DNA from: Pseudomonas fluorescens
GTDB taxonomy: Bacteria > Pseudomonadota > Gammaproteobacteria > Pseudomonadales > Pseudomonadaceae
Direction of reading: 5' to 3'
NCBI RefSeq assembly: GCF_902497855.1
Contig: NZ_CABVHU010000013.1
Location: 1-64,000, forward strand
Length of the DNA stretch: 64,000 bases
The notes under the pieces are model-generated. The model worked only from the letters and a program-made list of their open reading frames with translations, was not told where the DNA came from and searched no databases. Shown piece by piece: positions 18,181-26,895 of this stretch. Each line of letters starts with the position of its first letter. Position 1 is the stretch's first letter. Both the position numbers and the translations under genes were made by a program.

Positions 18181-19707
18181 ATGCGTGCTGCTCAACTTAA
18201 AGCTGTTCTGCCACGGGAGCTGCTGGCGTCCGTGGTTGTGTTTCTCGTCGCCCTGCCCTTGTGCATGGGCATCGCCATCGCCTCGGGGCTGCCGCCGTCC
18301 AAAGGCTTGATCACCGGGATCATCGGTGGCCTGGTGGTGGGCTGGATTGCCGGTTCGCCACTGCAAGTCAGCGGCCCGGCAGCCGGTTTGGCGGTTCTGG
18401 TGTTCGAACTGGTTCGCCAGCATGGCATCGACATGCTCGGGCCAATCCTGCTGCTGGCCGGTTTTCTGCAACTGGTGGCTGGGCGTTTAAAGCTGGGCTG
18501 CTGGTTTCGGGTCACGGCGCCTGCGGTGGTGTACGGCATGCTCGCCGGGATTGGTGTACTGATCGTGTTGTCACAGGTGCATGTGATGCTCGACGCCGTG
18601 CCCAAGCCTTCCGGGCTGGATAACCTGGCGGCCTTCCCGGCTGCCGTCGTGCAGGCCTTGCCGTCCTTGGGTTGGCAAGCCGGGTTGCTCGGGCTGTCGA
18701 CGATTGCGGTGATGTGGCTGTGGGAGAAATTCCGCCCCCATTCCCTGCGCTTCATTCCCGGCGCACTGCTGGGTGTAGGCCTGGCGACCGTCGCCAGCCT
18801 GGTGCTCGCCTTGCAGGTCAAACGAGTGGAGGTCCCGGCCAACCTGGCGGAAGCCATCGACTGGCTGAAACCCGCAGACTTACTCAACCTCGCTGACCCG
18901 ACACTGCTAATCGCCGCATTTGCCGTGGCGTTTATCGCCAGCGCCGAAACCCTGCTCTCGGCCGCCGCGGTCGACCGCATGCACAGTGGCCAGCGCTCGG
19001 ACTTCGACCGGGAATTGTCGGCCCAAGGCGTCGGCAACATGCTCTGCGGTTTGCTCGGCGCACTGCCGATGACCGGCGTGATTGTGCGCAGTTCGGCCAA
19101 CGTCCAGGCGGGTGCCACCACGCGAATGTCGACGATCTTCCATGGCCTGTGGTTGCTGGCTTTCGTGTTGCTGCTGTCCAGCGTGCTGCAAAGCATTCCG
19201 GTGGCGAGCCTGGCGGGCGTTCTGGTTTATACCGGTTTCAAACTGGTCGACCTCAAGGCCTTCCGCGGTCTGGGCCGATATGGCCGGATGCCGATGTTCA
19301 CCTACGCGGCAACAGCCCTGGCGATCATCTTCACCGACCTGCTGACCGGCGTGCTGATCGGCTTCGGCCTGACCCTGGCCAAACTGGCCTGGAAGGCTTC
19401 GCGGCTGAAAATCAGCCTGATCGATCTACCCAAGGACGGCGAAATGGAACTGCGATTGACAGGTGCAGCGACCTTTCTCAAAGTGCCGGCGCTGACCCAG
19501 GTTCTGGGGACCATTCCGGCAGGCGCGACGGTGCATGTGCCGCTAAATAACCTGAGCTACATCGATCACTCGTGTCTGGAGTTGCTGGAGGAATGGGGTC
19601 GGGCCAATGCGGCCAAGGGATCAAAACTGTTGATTGAAGCGCGGGGGTTGAAGCGCAGGCTGGAAGGGCGATTGCGGACCACGACGGGCGTCGGTTCGGC
19701 CGCGTAA
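18181..19707 (+). CDS. SulP-family inorganic anion transporter
   Basis: A 508-residue membrane protein with about 11-12 hydrophobic segments. The SulP signature is visible: LPLCMGIAIASGLPPSKGLITGIIGG at the N-terminus and AAVDRMHSGQRSDFDRELSAQGVGN in the middle. The C-terminal 90 residues are soluble (EMELRLTGAATFLKVPALTQ) and resemble a short STAS-like domain. SulP proteins carry sulfate or bicarbonate; linkage to a carbonic anhydrase favours bicarbonate here, by inference. A REP pair follows the stop. Confidence 0.92.
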   Translation: MRAAQLKAVLPRELLASVVVFLVALPLCMGIAIASGLPPSKGLITGIIGGLVVGWIAGSPLQVSGPAAGLAVLVFELVRQHGIDMLGPILLLAGFLQLVAGRLKLGCWFRVTAPAVVYGMLAGIGVLIVLSQVHVMLDAVPKPSGLDNLAAFPAAVVQALPSLGWQAGLLGLSTIAVMWLWEKFRPHSLRFIPGALLGVGLATVASLVLALQVKRVEVPANLAEAIDWLKPADLLNLADPTLLIAAFAVAFIASAETLLSAAAVDRMHSGQRSDFDRELSAQGVGNMLCGLLGALPMTGVIVRSSANVQAGATTRMSTIFHGLWLLAFVLLLSSVLQSIPVASLAGVLVYTGFKLVDLKAFRGLGRYGRMPMFTYAATALAIIFTDLLTGVLIGFGLTLAKLAWKASRLKISLIDLPKDGEMELRLTGAATFLKVPALTQVLGTIPAGATVHVPLNNLSYIDHSCLELLEEWGRANAAKGSKLLIEARGLKRRLEGRLRTTTGVGSAA

Positions 19708-19715
19708 ATCACCCT

Positions 19716-19796
19716 CCTGTAGGAGCGAAGGCTTGCCCGCGAAGGCGTCTTCAAGTACGCCAAAAGCTTCGCGGGCAAGCCTCGCTCCTACAGGGG
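19716..19796. repeat. REP palindrome pair
   Basis: Inverted arms CCTGTAGGAGCGAAGGCTTG and CAAGCCTCGCTCCTACAGG flank an inner CCCGCGAAGG/CTTCGCGGG stem. Typical Pseudomonas extragenic repeat between convergent genes. Confidence 0.9.
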
Positions 19797-19805
19797 GATA
19801 TTGCA

Positions 19806-20456
19806 TTAGGCCGCTGGCTGATCCAGTTCCAGGCCCACGCCTAACCGACGCGACATGCACGGCCAGCGCTTCCACGCAGCGCCAGTGTCCGGGCTGCTTA
19901 GCTTTCCACGGTAGGCTTCCACCGACTCCAGCGCGAAGCTTTCGTCGTCGAGCATCTCGTCCACGGCGTGATGTACAGCCTCATCCAGTTGGTTGGCGAA
20001 CTCCTCACCGATCAGTTGGTGGGCAATCAGGTTGGCGACAGTCATGTCCAAGGGGATCAGTGGCTGGCCAAAATGTTTGATGTACAGGTCGTTGACCTCT
20101 TCGACAAAACGGTGCGCCAGATAGGCTTCGTCCAGCAGGCTGTCGAGCCCGATGTGCCCAGCCATTATCGTCGGCGGCTGGAGGAAGTACTGTTCGGCAA
20201 TTTTCAGCACCGGTTTGATCTGTGCCTCGATACCCGCTTCCCTGGCAACTTCATTGGCTGCATCCAGCAGATCAGGAACTTCATCGATGTAGGCGGCGAC
20301 AAAACGCGTCAGCACACCATTGGCGTCCGCTTCCGGCAATTGGATGGATGGGTGTAGATGAGGCAGTTTGCTTTCCAGCTGACGAGTCAGCAGGCCGGTT
20401 TCGGCTTCGTGTTGTTGGGCTTTTTGGATCTGCTCGCGCAATGCGGCGGTGTTCAT
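19806..20456 (-). CDS. Conserved pseudomonad protein of unknown function
   Basis: A 216-residue, largely helical, acidic protein with no signal peptide or membrane segment. Recognisable conserved stretches are IDEVPDLLDAANEVAREAG, LQPPTIMAGHIGLDSLLDEAYLAHR and QPLIPLDMTVANLIAHQLIG. It corresponds in position to the gene between the SulP transporter and coxB in P. aeruginosa (PA0104). The ATG at 20456 has GGAG upstream; the longer frame lacks a Shine-Dalgarno. No function can be assigned. Confidence 0.82.
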   Translation of the reverse strand: MNTAALREQIQKAQQHEAETGLLTRQLESKLPHLHPSIQLPEADANGVLTRFVAAYIDEVPDLLDAANEVAREAGIEAQIKPVLKIAEQYFLQPPTIMAGHIGLDSLLDEAYLAHRFVEEVNDLYIKHFGQPLIPLDMTVANLIAHQLIGEEFANQLDEAVHHAVDEMLDDESFALESVEAYRGKLSSPDTGAAWKRWPCMSRRLGVGLELDQPAA

Positions 20457-20824
20457 GAAAACTCCAGGAAACAAAGGCAATGAAATAGGGAAGACATAAC
20501 TTAGCTGCCTTATGAACAATGCTAAGACGCATTTTTCATAAGTGTTTCATCCTTGAGACATCTCCGTTATATCGAATGCTGACCGCTGGTCTGCATCCTT
20601 CTCCATTTGTGATCTAGAACGCAAGTCCCACCTGTTTCACTCGATTTACGCCGCCACGTTGCGAGGTGCCAGTCGCTGTCTATACTCGGGTGGGAATGGA
20701 GTTAGCTGATGCGCCCGACTGCACATGCAGCAAGGCCTGGCGATTCAAGTTCGTAGTCTGAAAGCCGCTCCCTTGCCGCAGGTGAAAGCCGGCGGGATAA
20801 AAAGAACGATAAGGGGAACCCGCA
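20457..20824. promoter_or_regulatory. Intergenic control region of the cox operon
   Basis: This 368-bp gap separates the divergent conserved gene from coxB and contains no credible gene. CTATACT at 20680-20686, with TTGCGA 16 bp upstream, is a good match to an RpoS-type promoter about 140 bp before coxB. In P. aeruginosa the aa3-type oxidase is induced by RpoS under nutrient limitation, which fits. The long leader after this point is unexplained. Confidence 0.5.
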
Positions 20825-21952
20825 ATGATGCGACATCCACATGTCTGGATGGGCCTCCTGTTGTGGTCGATTTTCAGTCCGGCACACGCCGCATGGACTG
20901 TGAATATGGCGCCGGGAGCGACTGAAATCAGTCACGCAGTATTTGACCTGCACATGACCATTTTCTGGATCTGTGTAGTGATCGGCATCATCGTCTTCGG
21001 CGCCATGTTCTGGTCGATGATTCTCCACCGCCGCTCCACCGGGCAGGTGGCCGCAAAATTTCATGAAAGCACCACCGTCGAAATCCTCTGGACCATCGTG
21101 CCCTTCCTGATTCTGGTGGCCATGGCGATTCCAGCGACTGCAACCCTGATCAAGATGTACGACACCACCGAACCGGATATCGATATCCAGGTCACCGGTT
21201 ATCAGTGGAAGTGGCACTACAAATACCTGGGCCAGGACGTTGAGTTCTTCAGCAACCTGACCACCCCCGCCGATCAGATCCACAACAAGGAAGCCAAGGG
21301 CGAGCACTACTTGCTTGAGGTTGATAAGCCTTTGGTGCTGCCGATCGGTGCCAAGGTGCGCTTCCTGGTGACTTCCGCCGATGTCATCCACTCATGGTGG
21401 GTGCCGGCCTTTGCGGTCAAGCGCGATGCGATTCCGGGGTTCGTCAACGAAGCCTGGACCCGCGTCGACAAACCCGGCCTCTACCGCGGTCAATGCGCCG
21501 AATTGTGCGGCAAGGACCACGGCTTCATGCCGATCGTGGTCGAGGTCAAGGAAAAGGCCGACTACGAAAAATGGCTGGGCGAACGCAAGGCTGAAGCGGC
21601 GCAACTCAAAGAGCTGACCAGCAAGGATTGGACCCTCGACGAGCTCAAGGAGCGCGGTGACAAGGTCTATCACACCACTTGCGTGGCCTGTCACCAGGCC
21701 GAAGGCCAAGGCCTGCCACCGATGTTCCCGGCGCTCAAGGGCTCGAAAATCGCTACCGGACCGATCAAGGATCACCTGAGCATTGTCTTCCACGGCAAGC
21801 CCGGCACCTCCATGGCGGCGTTCGGCAAGCAACTCTCGGAAGTCGATATCGCAGCGGTCGTAACCTACGAACGTAACGCCTGGGGCAACAACAAGGGCGA
21901 CATGGTCACCCCTAAAGAAGTGCTGGAGCTGAAACAGGCGGAAAGCAAATGA
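20825..21952 (+). CDS. coxB: Cytochrome c oxidase subunit II with fused cytochrome c
   Basis: A 375-residue caa3-type subunit II. It has a signal sequence (ending PAHA), two membrane helices, a CuA cupredoxin domain with GQCAELCGKDHGFM (CxxxC, His and Met ligands) and a C-terminal cytochrome c domain with the heme motif CVACH. The fused heme domain means electrons can arrive from a membrane-bound or soluble cytochrome c before passing to CuA and subunit I. RBS AAGGGGAA. First gene of the operon coxB-coxA-cox11-coxC. Confidence 0.97.
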   Translation: MMRHPHVWMGLLLWSIFSPAHAAWTVNMAPGATEISHAVFDLHMTIFWICVVIGIIVFGAMFWSMILHRRSTGQVAAKFHESTTVEILWTIVPFLILVAMAIPATATLIKMYDTTEPDIDIQVTGYQWKWHYKYLGQDVEFFSNLTTPADQIHNKEAKGEHYLLEVDKPLVLPIGAKVRFLVTSADVIHSWWVPAFAVKRDAIPGFVNEAWTRVDKPGLYRGQCAELCGKDHGFMPIVVEVKEKADYEKWLGERKAEAAQLKELTSKDWTLDELKERGDKVYHTTCVACHQAEGQGLPPMFPALKGSKIATGPIKDHLSIVFHGKPGTSMAAFGKQLSEVDIAAVVTYERNAWGNNKGDMVTPKEVLELKQAESK

Positions 21953-22034
21953 CCCGGTCTATTGCGCACGTAAGGAACCAGTCGGGGCATCGCGCCCCGG
22001 CCTGCCCAGCCCATCTGTTTGCAGGAGACAGGAC

Positions 22035-23627
22035 ATGACTGCTGTAGTCGATGACCATGTTCATACCGGCACCGCCCACGCCCACGGCCCCGCCAAAGGC
22101 TTGATGCGCTGGGTGCTGACTACCAACCACAAGGATATCGGCACGCTGTACCTGTGGTTTGCGTTTTCCATGTTCTTGCTCGGCGGCTCGTTCGCGATGG
22201 TAATCCGCGCCGAACTGTTTCAGCCGGGGCTGCAAATCGTCCAGCCGGAATTCTTCAACCAGATGACCACCATGCATGGTCTGGTGATGGTGTTCGGTGC
22301 GGTGATGCCGGCGTTCGTCGGCCTCGCCAACTGGATGATCCCGCTGATGATCGGTGCGCCGGACATGGCCCTGCCGCGGATGAACAACTTCAGCTTCTGG
22401 CTATTGCCGGCGGCATTCATCCTGCTGGTGTCGACCCTGTTCACCCCCGGCGGCGGGCCGAACTTCGGCTGGACGTTCTACGCCCCGCTGTCGACGACCT
22501 ATGCACCGGAAAGCGTGACCTTCTTCATCTTCGCCATCCACTTGATGGGGATCAGTTCGATCATGGGCGCGATCAACGTGATCGCCACCATCCTCAACCT
22601 GCGCGCCCCCGGCATGACGCTGATGAAAATGCCCCTGTTCGTCTGGACCTGGTTGATTACCGCGTTCCTGTTGATCGCGGTAATGCCGGTACTGGCCGGG
22701 TGCGTGACGATGATGCTGATGGACATCCACTTCGGCACCAGCTTCTTCAGTGCCGCCGGTGGCGGTGACCCGGTACTGTTCCAGCACGTGTTCTGGTTCT
22801 TCGGTCACCCCGAGGTGTACATCATGATCCTGCCGGCCTTCGGTGCCGTCAGCTCGATCATTCCGGCCTTCTCACGCAAGCCACTGTTTGGCTACACCTC
22901 GATGGTCTATGCGACGGCGAGTATCGCGTTCCTGTCGTTCATCGTCTGGGCGCACCACATGTTCGTGGTCGGCATTCCGCTGGTGGGCGAGTTGTTCTTC
23001 ATGTACGCCACGCTGCTGATCGCGGTACCTACCGGGGTCAAGGTGTTCAACTGGGCCAGCACCATGTGGCAAGGCTCGCTGACCTTCGAGACGCCGATGC
23101 TGTTTGCAGTGGCGTTTGTGATTCTGTTCTCCATCGGCGGCTTCTCCGGCCTGATGCTGGCCATCGCCCCGGCGGACTTCCAGTACCAGGACACCTACTT
23201 TGTGGTCGCGCACTTCCACTATGTACTGGTACCGGGGGCGATCTTCGGGATCTTCGCCTCCGCCTACTACTGGCTGCCGAAATGGACCGGCCACATGTAC
23301 GACGAAACCCTCGGCAAGCTGCACTTCTGGCTGTCGTTCATCGGTATGAACATGGCGTTCTTCCCGATGCACTTCGTGGGACTGGCGGGCATGCCGCGGC
23401 GGATTCCGGACTACAACCTGCAATTCGCCGACTTCAACATGGTGTCGTCGATCGGCGCGTTCATGTTCGGCGCCACGCAGATCTTCTTCCTGTTCATCGT
23501 GATCAAGACCATTCGCGGCGGCGCGCCGGCACCGGCCAAACCGTGGGATGGGGCCGAGGGCCTGGAGTGGAGCATTCCGTCACCGGCGCCGTATCACACC
23601 TTCACCACGCCGCCGGAAGTGAAATGA
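22035..23627 (+). CDS. coxA: Cytochrome c oxidase subunit I
   Basis: A 530-residue, 12-helix heme-copper oxidase subunit. The low-spin heme and binuclear-centre ligands are visible: HGLVM near residue 80, HPEVYI with the CuB His and Tyr (WFFGHPEVYIMILPAFG), the HH pair in WAHHMFVVGIP, and HFHYVLVPG. It reduces oxygen to water and pumps protons. The K-channel Tyr and D-channel NxxN regions are kept. RBS GCAGGAGAC just upstream. A REP pair separates it from cox11. Confidence 0.98.
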   Translation: MTAVVDDHVHTGTAHAHGPAKGLMRWVLTTNHKDIGTLYLWFAFSMFLLGGSFAMVIRAELFQPGLQIVQPEFFNQMTTMHGLVMVFGAVMPAFVGLANWMIPLMIGAPDMALPRMNNFSFWLLPAAFILLVSTLFTPGGGPNFGWTFYAPLSTTYAPESVTFFIFAIHLMGISSIMGAINVIATILNLRAPGMTLMKMPLFVWTWLITAFLLIAVMPVLAGCVTMMLMDIHFGTSFFSAAGGGDPVLFQHVFWFFGHPEVYIMILPAFGAVSSIIPAFSRKPLFGYTSMVYATASIAFLSFIVWAHHMFVVGIPLVGELFFMYATLLIAVPTGVKVFNWASTMWQGSLTFETPMLFAVAFVILFSIGGFSGLMLAIAPADFQYQDTYFVVAHFHYVLVPGAIFGIFASAYYWLPKWTGHMYDETLGKLHFWLSFIGMNMAFFPMHFVGLAGMPRRIPDYNLQFADFNMVSSIGAFMFGATQIFFLFIVIKTIRGGAPAPAKPWDGAEGLEWSIPSPAPYHTFTTPPEVK

Positions 23628-23636
23628 ACGCGGCCC

Positions 23637-23727
23637 TTGTAGGAGCCGGCTTGCTGGCGAAGAACGATAACGCGGTTTATCTGACAGACCGCGGTGTTTG
23701 CATCGCCAGCAAGCCGGCTCCTACAGG
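23637..23727. repeat. REP pair with long conserved spacer
   Basis: Arms TTGTAGGAGCCGGCTTGCTG and CAGCAAGCCGGCTCCTACAG enclose a spacer AAGAACGATAACGCGGT that is almost identical to the spacer of the REP at 57962. It lies inside the cox operon between coxA and cox11 and could stabilise the upstream mRNA. Confidence 0.88.
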
Positions 23728-23750
23728 AATCTCGGCGGAGGTTGGGAATC

Positions 23751-24302
23751 ATGGCTGATTCGATTTCGATGAAGAAGCTGGTCACCCGCCTGCTGTTGGT
23801 GGTGGTGGCGATGTTTGTCTTCGGCTTTGCCCTGGTGCCGATCTACGACGTGATGTGCAAGGCGTTCGGCATCAATGGCAAGACCGGCGGGCAGTATGAA
23901 GGCGAACAAACGGTCGATACCTCGCGGCAAGTGCGCGTGCAGTTTCTGTCGACCAACTCCGCCGACATGTCCTGGGAGTTCTACCCCAAGAGCGACGAAT
24001 TGACGGCCAACCCGGGGGCGGTGAACGAGATGATCTTCATCGCCCACAACCCGACCGATCGCCCCATGAGTGCCCAGGCAGTACCGAGCATCGCGCCCAG
24101 CGCGGCGGCGGCGTACTTCCACAAGACCGAATGTTTCTGCTTTACCCAGCAAGTGCTGCAGCCCGGTCAACGGATCGAGATGCCGGTACGTTTCATCGTT
24201 GACCGTGACATGCCCAAGGATGTGAAGCACCTGACGCTGTCCTACACGCTGTTCGACATCACCGCCCGACACCCACCGGTAGCTGTAAACACTGGCGGCT
24301 GA
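23751..24302 (+). CDS. cox11: Cytochrome c oxidase copper chaperone Cox11/CtaG
   Basis: A 183-residue protein with one N-terminal membrane helix (RLLLVVVAMFVFGFALVPIYDVMC) and a periplasmic Ig-like domain. The copper-binding motif FHKTECFCFTQQVL contains the CFCF cysteines. Cox11 delivers CuB to subunit I. The ATG at 23751 follows GCGGAGG at a good spacing; the upstream frame passes through the REP and is rejected. Confidence 0.95.
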   Translation: MADSISMKKLVTRLLLVVVAMFVFGFALVPIYDVMCKAFGINGKTGGQYEGEQTVDTSRQVRVQFLSTNSADMSWEFYPKSDELTANPGAVNEMIFIAHNPTDRPMSAQAVPSIAPSAAAAYFHKTECFCFTQQVLQPGQRIEMPVRFIVDRDMPKDVKHLTLSYTLFDITARHPPVAVNTGG

Positions 24303-24327
24303 GCGTGCCCGATAAGGAGAACAATAA

Positions 24328-25215
24328 ATGGCAACTCATGAACACTATTACGTTCCGGCACAGAGCAAATGGCCGATCATTGCTACGGTCGGTATGTTCG
24401 TCACCGTGTTCGGCCTGGCCACCTGGTTCAACGACCTGAAGGCGGCGCGGCCGGATTCCCACGGCCCGCTGATCTTTTTCGTAGGTGGCCTGCTGCTGGC
24501 CTACATGCTGTTCGGCTGGTTCGGTACGGTGATCAAGGAAAGCCGTCAGGGGTTGTACAGCGCACAGATGGATCGCTCGTTCCGCTGGGGCATGAGCTGG
24601 TTCATCTTCTCGGAGGTGATGTTCTTCATTGCCTTCTTCGGTGCCCTGTTTTATGTACGCAACATCACTGGCCCGTCACTGGGCGGTGAAGGTGCCAAAG
24701 GCCTGGCCCACATGCTGTGGCCGACATTTGAATTCACTTGGCCATTGCTGAATAACCCGGACCCGAAACTCTTCCCGGCCCCCAAGGACGTGATTAGCCC
24801 GTGGGGCCTGCCGCTTCTGAATACCGTGCTGCTGGTCAGTTCCAGCATCACCGTGACCATCGCCCACCACGCCTTGAAAAAGGGTCATCGTGGCGCACTG
24901 AAAATCTGGCTGGCACTGACCGTATTGCTCGGTTGCGCGTTCCTCGGTTTCCAGGCCGAAGAGTACATCCATGCCTACCACGAACTGGGCCTGACCCTCG
25001 GTTCGGGCATCTACGGCGCGACCTTCTTCATGCTCACCGGCTTCCACGGCGCCCACGTGACCATCGGCACCATCATCTTGTTTGTGATGTTGATGCGGAT
25101 CATGCGCGGGCATTTCGACGCGGATCATCAGTTCGCGTTTGAAGCGGCGAGTTGGTACTGGCACTTCGTGGACGTGGTGTGGATCGGGTTGTTCGTTTTC
25201 GTCTACGTGCTGTAG
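24328..25215 (+). CDS. coxC: Cytochrome c oxidase subunit III
   Basis: A 295-residue membrane protein with seven predicted helices and the subunit III motifs SEVMFFIAFFGA, HHALKKGHR, GFQAEEYIHAY, LTGFHGAHVTIGT and ASWYWHFVDVVW. It lacks metal centres and stabilises the proton-pumping core. RBS TAAGGAG. Its stop codon TAG lies within the first arm of the following REP (TGTAGGAGC), so the gene end and repeat overlap. Confidence 0.96.
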   Translation: MATHEHYYVPAQSKWPIIATVGMFVTVFGLATWFNDLKAARPDSHGPLIFFVGGLLLAYMLFGWFGTVIKESRQGLYSAQMDRSFRWGMSWFIFSEVMFFIAFFGALFYVRNITGPSLGGEGAKGLAHMLWPTFEFTWPLLNNPDPKLFPAPKDVISPWGLPLLNTVLLVSSSITVTIAHHALKKGHRGALKIWLALTVLLGCAFLGFQAEEYIHAYHELGLTLGSGIYGATFFMLTGFHGAHVTIGTIILFVMLMRIMRGHFDADHQFAFEAASWYWHFVDVVWIGLFVFVYVL

Positions 25216-25309
25216 GAGCGAGGTAGCTCCGGGCGGCGTTCCGACGAAGGTGTGTCAGACACGTTGATTTCGACTGAGACACCTTCGCGAGCAAGCTTGC
25301 TCCTACAAC
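25210..25309. repeat. REP pair overlapping the coxC stop
   Basis: CTGTAGGAGCGAGGTAGCTCC at the left and GAGCAAGCTTGCTCCTACAA at the right are inverted. The left arm supplies the stop codon of coxC. Separates coxC from a convergent small gene. Confidence 0.82.
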
Positions 25310-25311
25310 AG

Positions 25312-25515
25312 CTACCAAGGTACGTGCGACACCAACTGGCCGCTGAAAAAACCCCAGGCAATCAAGCCGACGGTAATGGCGGCCAGCGCAACACGCACAC
25401 TCAAGGCAATGACGAGGCGGTTCGAGCTGCTGTCGTCCTTGACCAGAAAAAACAGGCCGCTGAACAGGCTGACAACCGTGGCAATCAGCATCAGGACGAT
25501 GGCTGCTTTGAGCAT
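25312..25515 (-). CDS. DUF2909-type twin-helix membrane protein
   Basis: A 67-residue protein with two membrane helices (AAIVLMLIATVVSLFSGLFFLV and VALAAITVGLIAWGFFSG) joined by a short polar turn DDSSSNR. This is the layout of the DUF2909 twin-transmembrane family found beside coxC and surf1 in pseudomonads, encoded against the operon. Position suggests a small accessory of the oxidase, but no function is established. It faces coxC tail to tail and diverges from surf1 with 70 bp between starts. Confidence 0.85.
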   Translation of the reverse strand: MLKAAIVLMLIATVVSLFSGLFFLVKDDSSSNRLVIALSVRVALAAITVGLIAWGFFSGQLVSHVPW

Positions 25516-25585
25516 GGTGAGACTCCGGGGGACAGGCGATGCACTTGAGTATAGCTATCGCGACTACCGACTTTCTGGCGACGCC

Positions 25586-26326
25586 ATGAAGCGTTTCCGG
25601 CCGGGCATCGTGCCGACCCTGGTGGTCGCGGTGTTGTTGCCCATGCTGGTGTCACTCGGGTTCTGGCAATTGGGCCGGGGCGCAGAGAAAAGCGCGCTGC
25701 TGCAAAGCTACACTGAGCGCCGCGCTGCTGAACCGATGGCCAGCACCGAGCTGCAACCCACCGCAGATCCAGCCTTCCGCCGGGTTCACCTGCACGGCCA
25801 GTTCGATGCCGCCCACAGCCTGTTGCTGGATAACCGTCAGCGCAACGGCAAGGTTGGCGTCGAACTGCTGCAACCGTTTCAGGATCAGGCGACCGGGCTC
25901 TGGCTGCTGGTCAATCGCGGCTGGCTGCCGTGGCCGGATCGCCGCACCCCTCCGCAATTCAGCACACCGACTCAGGCCTTGAGTCTCGTTGCCTGGGTCT
26001 ACGTCTCCCCCGGCGCCACTTTCCAGTTGCACGCCGACCCGAACACCACGACCTGGCCACAACTGATCACCGCTGTCGATCCGGCCAGGCTCTGGACGGC
26101 GCTGGATCGCGAAGGTTTTGCCTACGAATTACGCGCAGAAAGCGGTCCCGCGACTTACCAGGCTGATTGGCCGGTAGTCGCCATGGGGCCGGAAAAACAC
26201 CTGGCTTATGCCGTGCAGTGGTTCGCCATGTCGATCGCCCTGTTCGGCCTCTATCTCTATCTCGGCTGGCACAACGCAAAGGAGAAACACCATGGGAGCG
26301 GCCATGAATCCACCCAGCATGTCTGA
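25586..26326 (+). CDS. SURF1 family cytochrome oxidase assembly protein
   Basis: A 246-residue protein with two membrane helices at the ends: VPTLVVAVLLPMLVSLGFWQLGRG and HLAYAVQWFAMSIALFGLYLYLG. SURF1 motifs FWQLGR..EK and LVNRGWLP are clear, and the final HLAYAVQWF contains the conserved His. SURF1 binds heme a and inserts it into subunit I. The ATG at 25586 gives the usual MKRFRPG start. It overlaps the next gene by 35 bp. Confidence 0.94.
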   Translation: MKRFRPGIVPTLVVAVLLPMLVSLGFWQLGRGAEKSALLQSYTERRAAEPMASTELQPTADPAFRRVHLHGQFDAAHSLLLDNRQRNGKVGVELLQPFQDQATGLWLLVNRGWLPWPDRRTPPQFSTPTQALSLVAWVYVSPGATFQLHADPNTTTWPQLITAVDPARLWTALDREGFAYELRAESGPATYQADWPVVAMGPEKHLAYAVQWFAMSIALFGLYLYLGWHNAKEKHHGSGHESTQHV

Positions 26327-26885
26327 GACGAAATCGCCGGTGAGTCGGCGCAAGGGTCGCTTGCAGTTGCTGCTGATCCTGCTCGGGGTGATCGGTCCGA
26401 TGATCCTCGCCACCGGCATGTACAAATTGCAGTTCTGGGTGCCGGAAGGTCGCAGCTATCACGGCGAACTGATCGGCAACGGCCAGACCCGCGCCGACCT
26501 CGGGGTGCAGGCGCAGGAGGATCGTTGGCAGATACTGGTGACCGCGCCCAAGGATTGCTCGGTGGACTGCCAGCAACTGGTGTACCTGGCGCGGCAGATC
26601 CAGATCGGCCTCGGCCGTGATGCCGGGCGCGCCAGTCATGCCTTGGCCGCGGCACAACCGCTGAGCAGTGAATACGACGCCAAGCTGACGCGCGAGTATC
26701 CTCAATTACAGCGTTATCCACTGAATTTGACCGACTTCCATAAGACCGCCGGCGACCAGTCAGTGCCGCAGCTGTGGATCATCGACCCTCACGGCAATCT
26801 GGTGCTGCGCTATGACCCGACGGTGAAGGGTAAGGATCTGCTCAACGACCTGCGCCATTTGCTGAAACTGTCGAACATCGGATAA
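26292..26885 (+). CDS. Cox-operon membrane protein of unknown role
   Basis: A 197-residue protein with one N-terminal membrane helix (LQLLLILLGVIGPMILATGMY) and a periplasmic domain with a thioredoxin-like layout: WQILVTAPKDCSVDCQQLVYLARQ and PQLWIIDPHGNLVLRYDP. The CSVDC pair, in the place of a Sco CxxxC metal site, is notable. The start at 26292 has AAAGGAG upstream and lies inside surf1; a second ATG follows at 26304. It corresponds by position to PA0111. Copper or thiol handling during oxidase assembly is inference. Confidence 0.85.
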   Translation: MGAAMNPPSMSETKSPVSRRKGRLQLLLILLGVIGPMILATGMYKLQFWVPEGRSYHGELIGNGQTRADLGVQAQEDRWQILVTAPKDCSVDCQQLVYLARQIQIGLGRDAGRASHALAAAQPLSSEYDAKLTREYPQLQRYPLNLTDFHKTAGDQSVPQLWIIDPHGNLVLRYDPTVKGKDLLNDLRHLLKLSNIG

Positions 26886-26895
26886 GGGCATCGTC

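Noticed and set aside
19716-19796. Repeats resembling a CRISPR array
   Set aside because: The repeats are inverted pairs of REP type scattered singly between genes, not regularly spaced direct repeats with unique spacers, and no cas genes are present.
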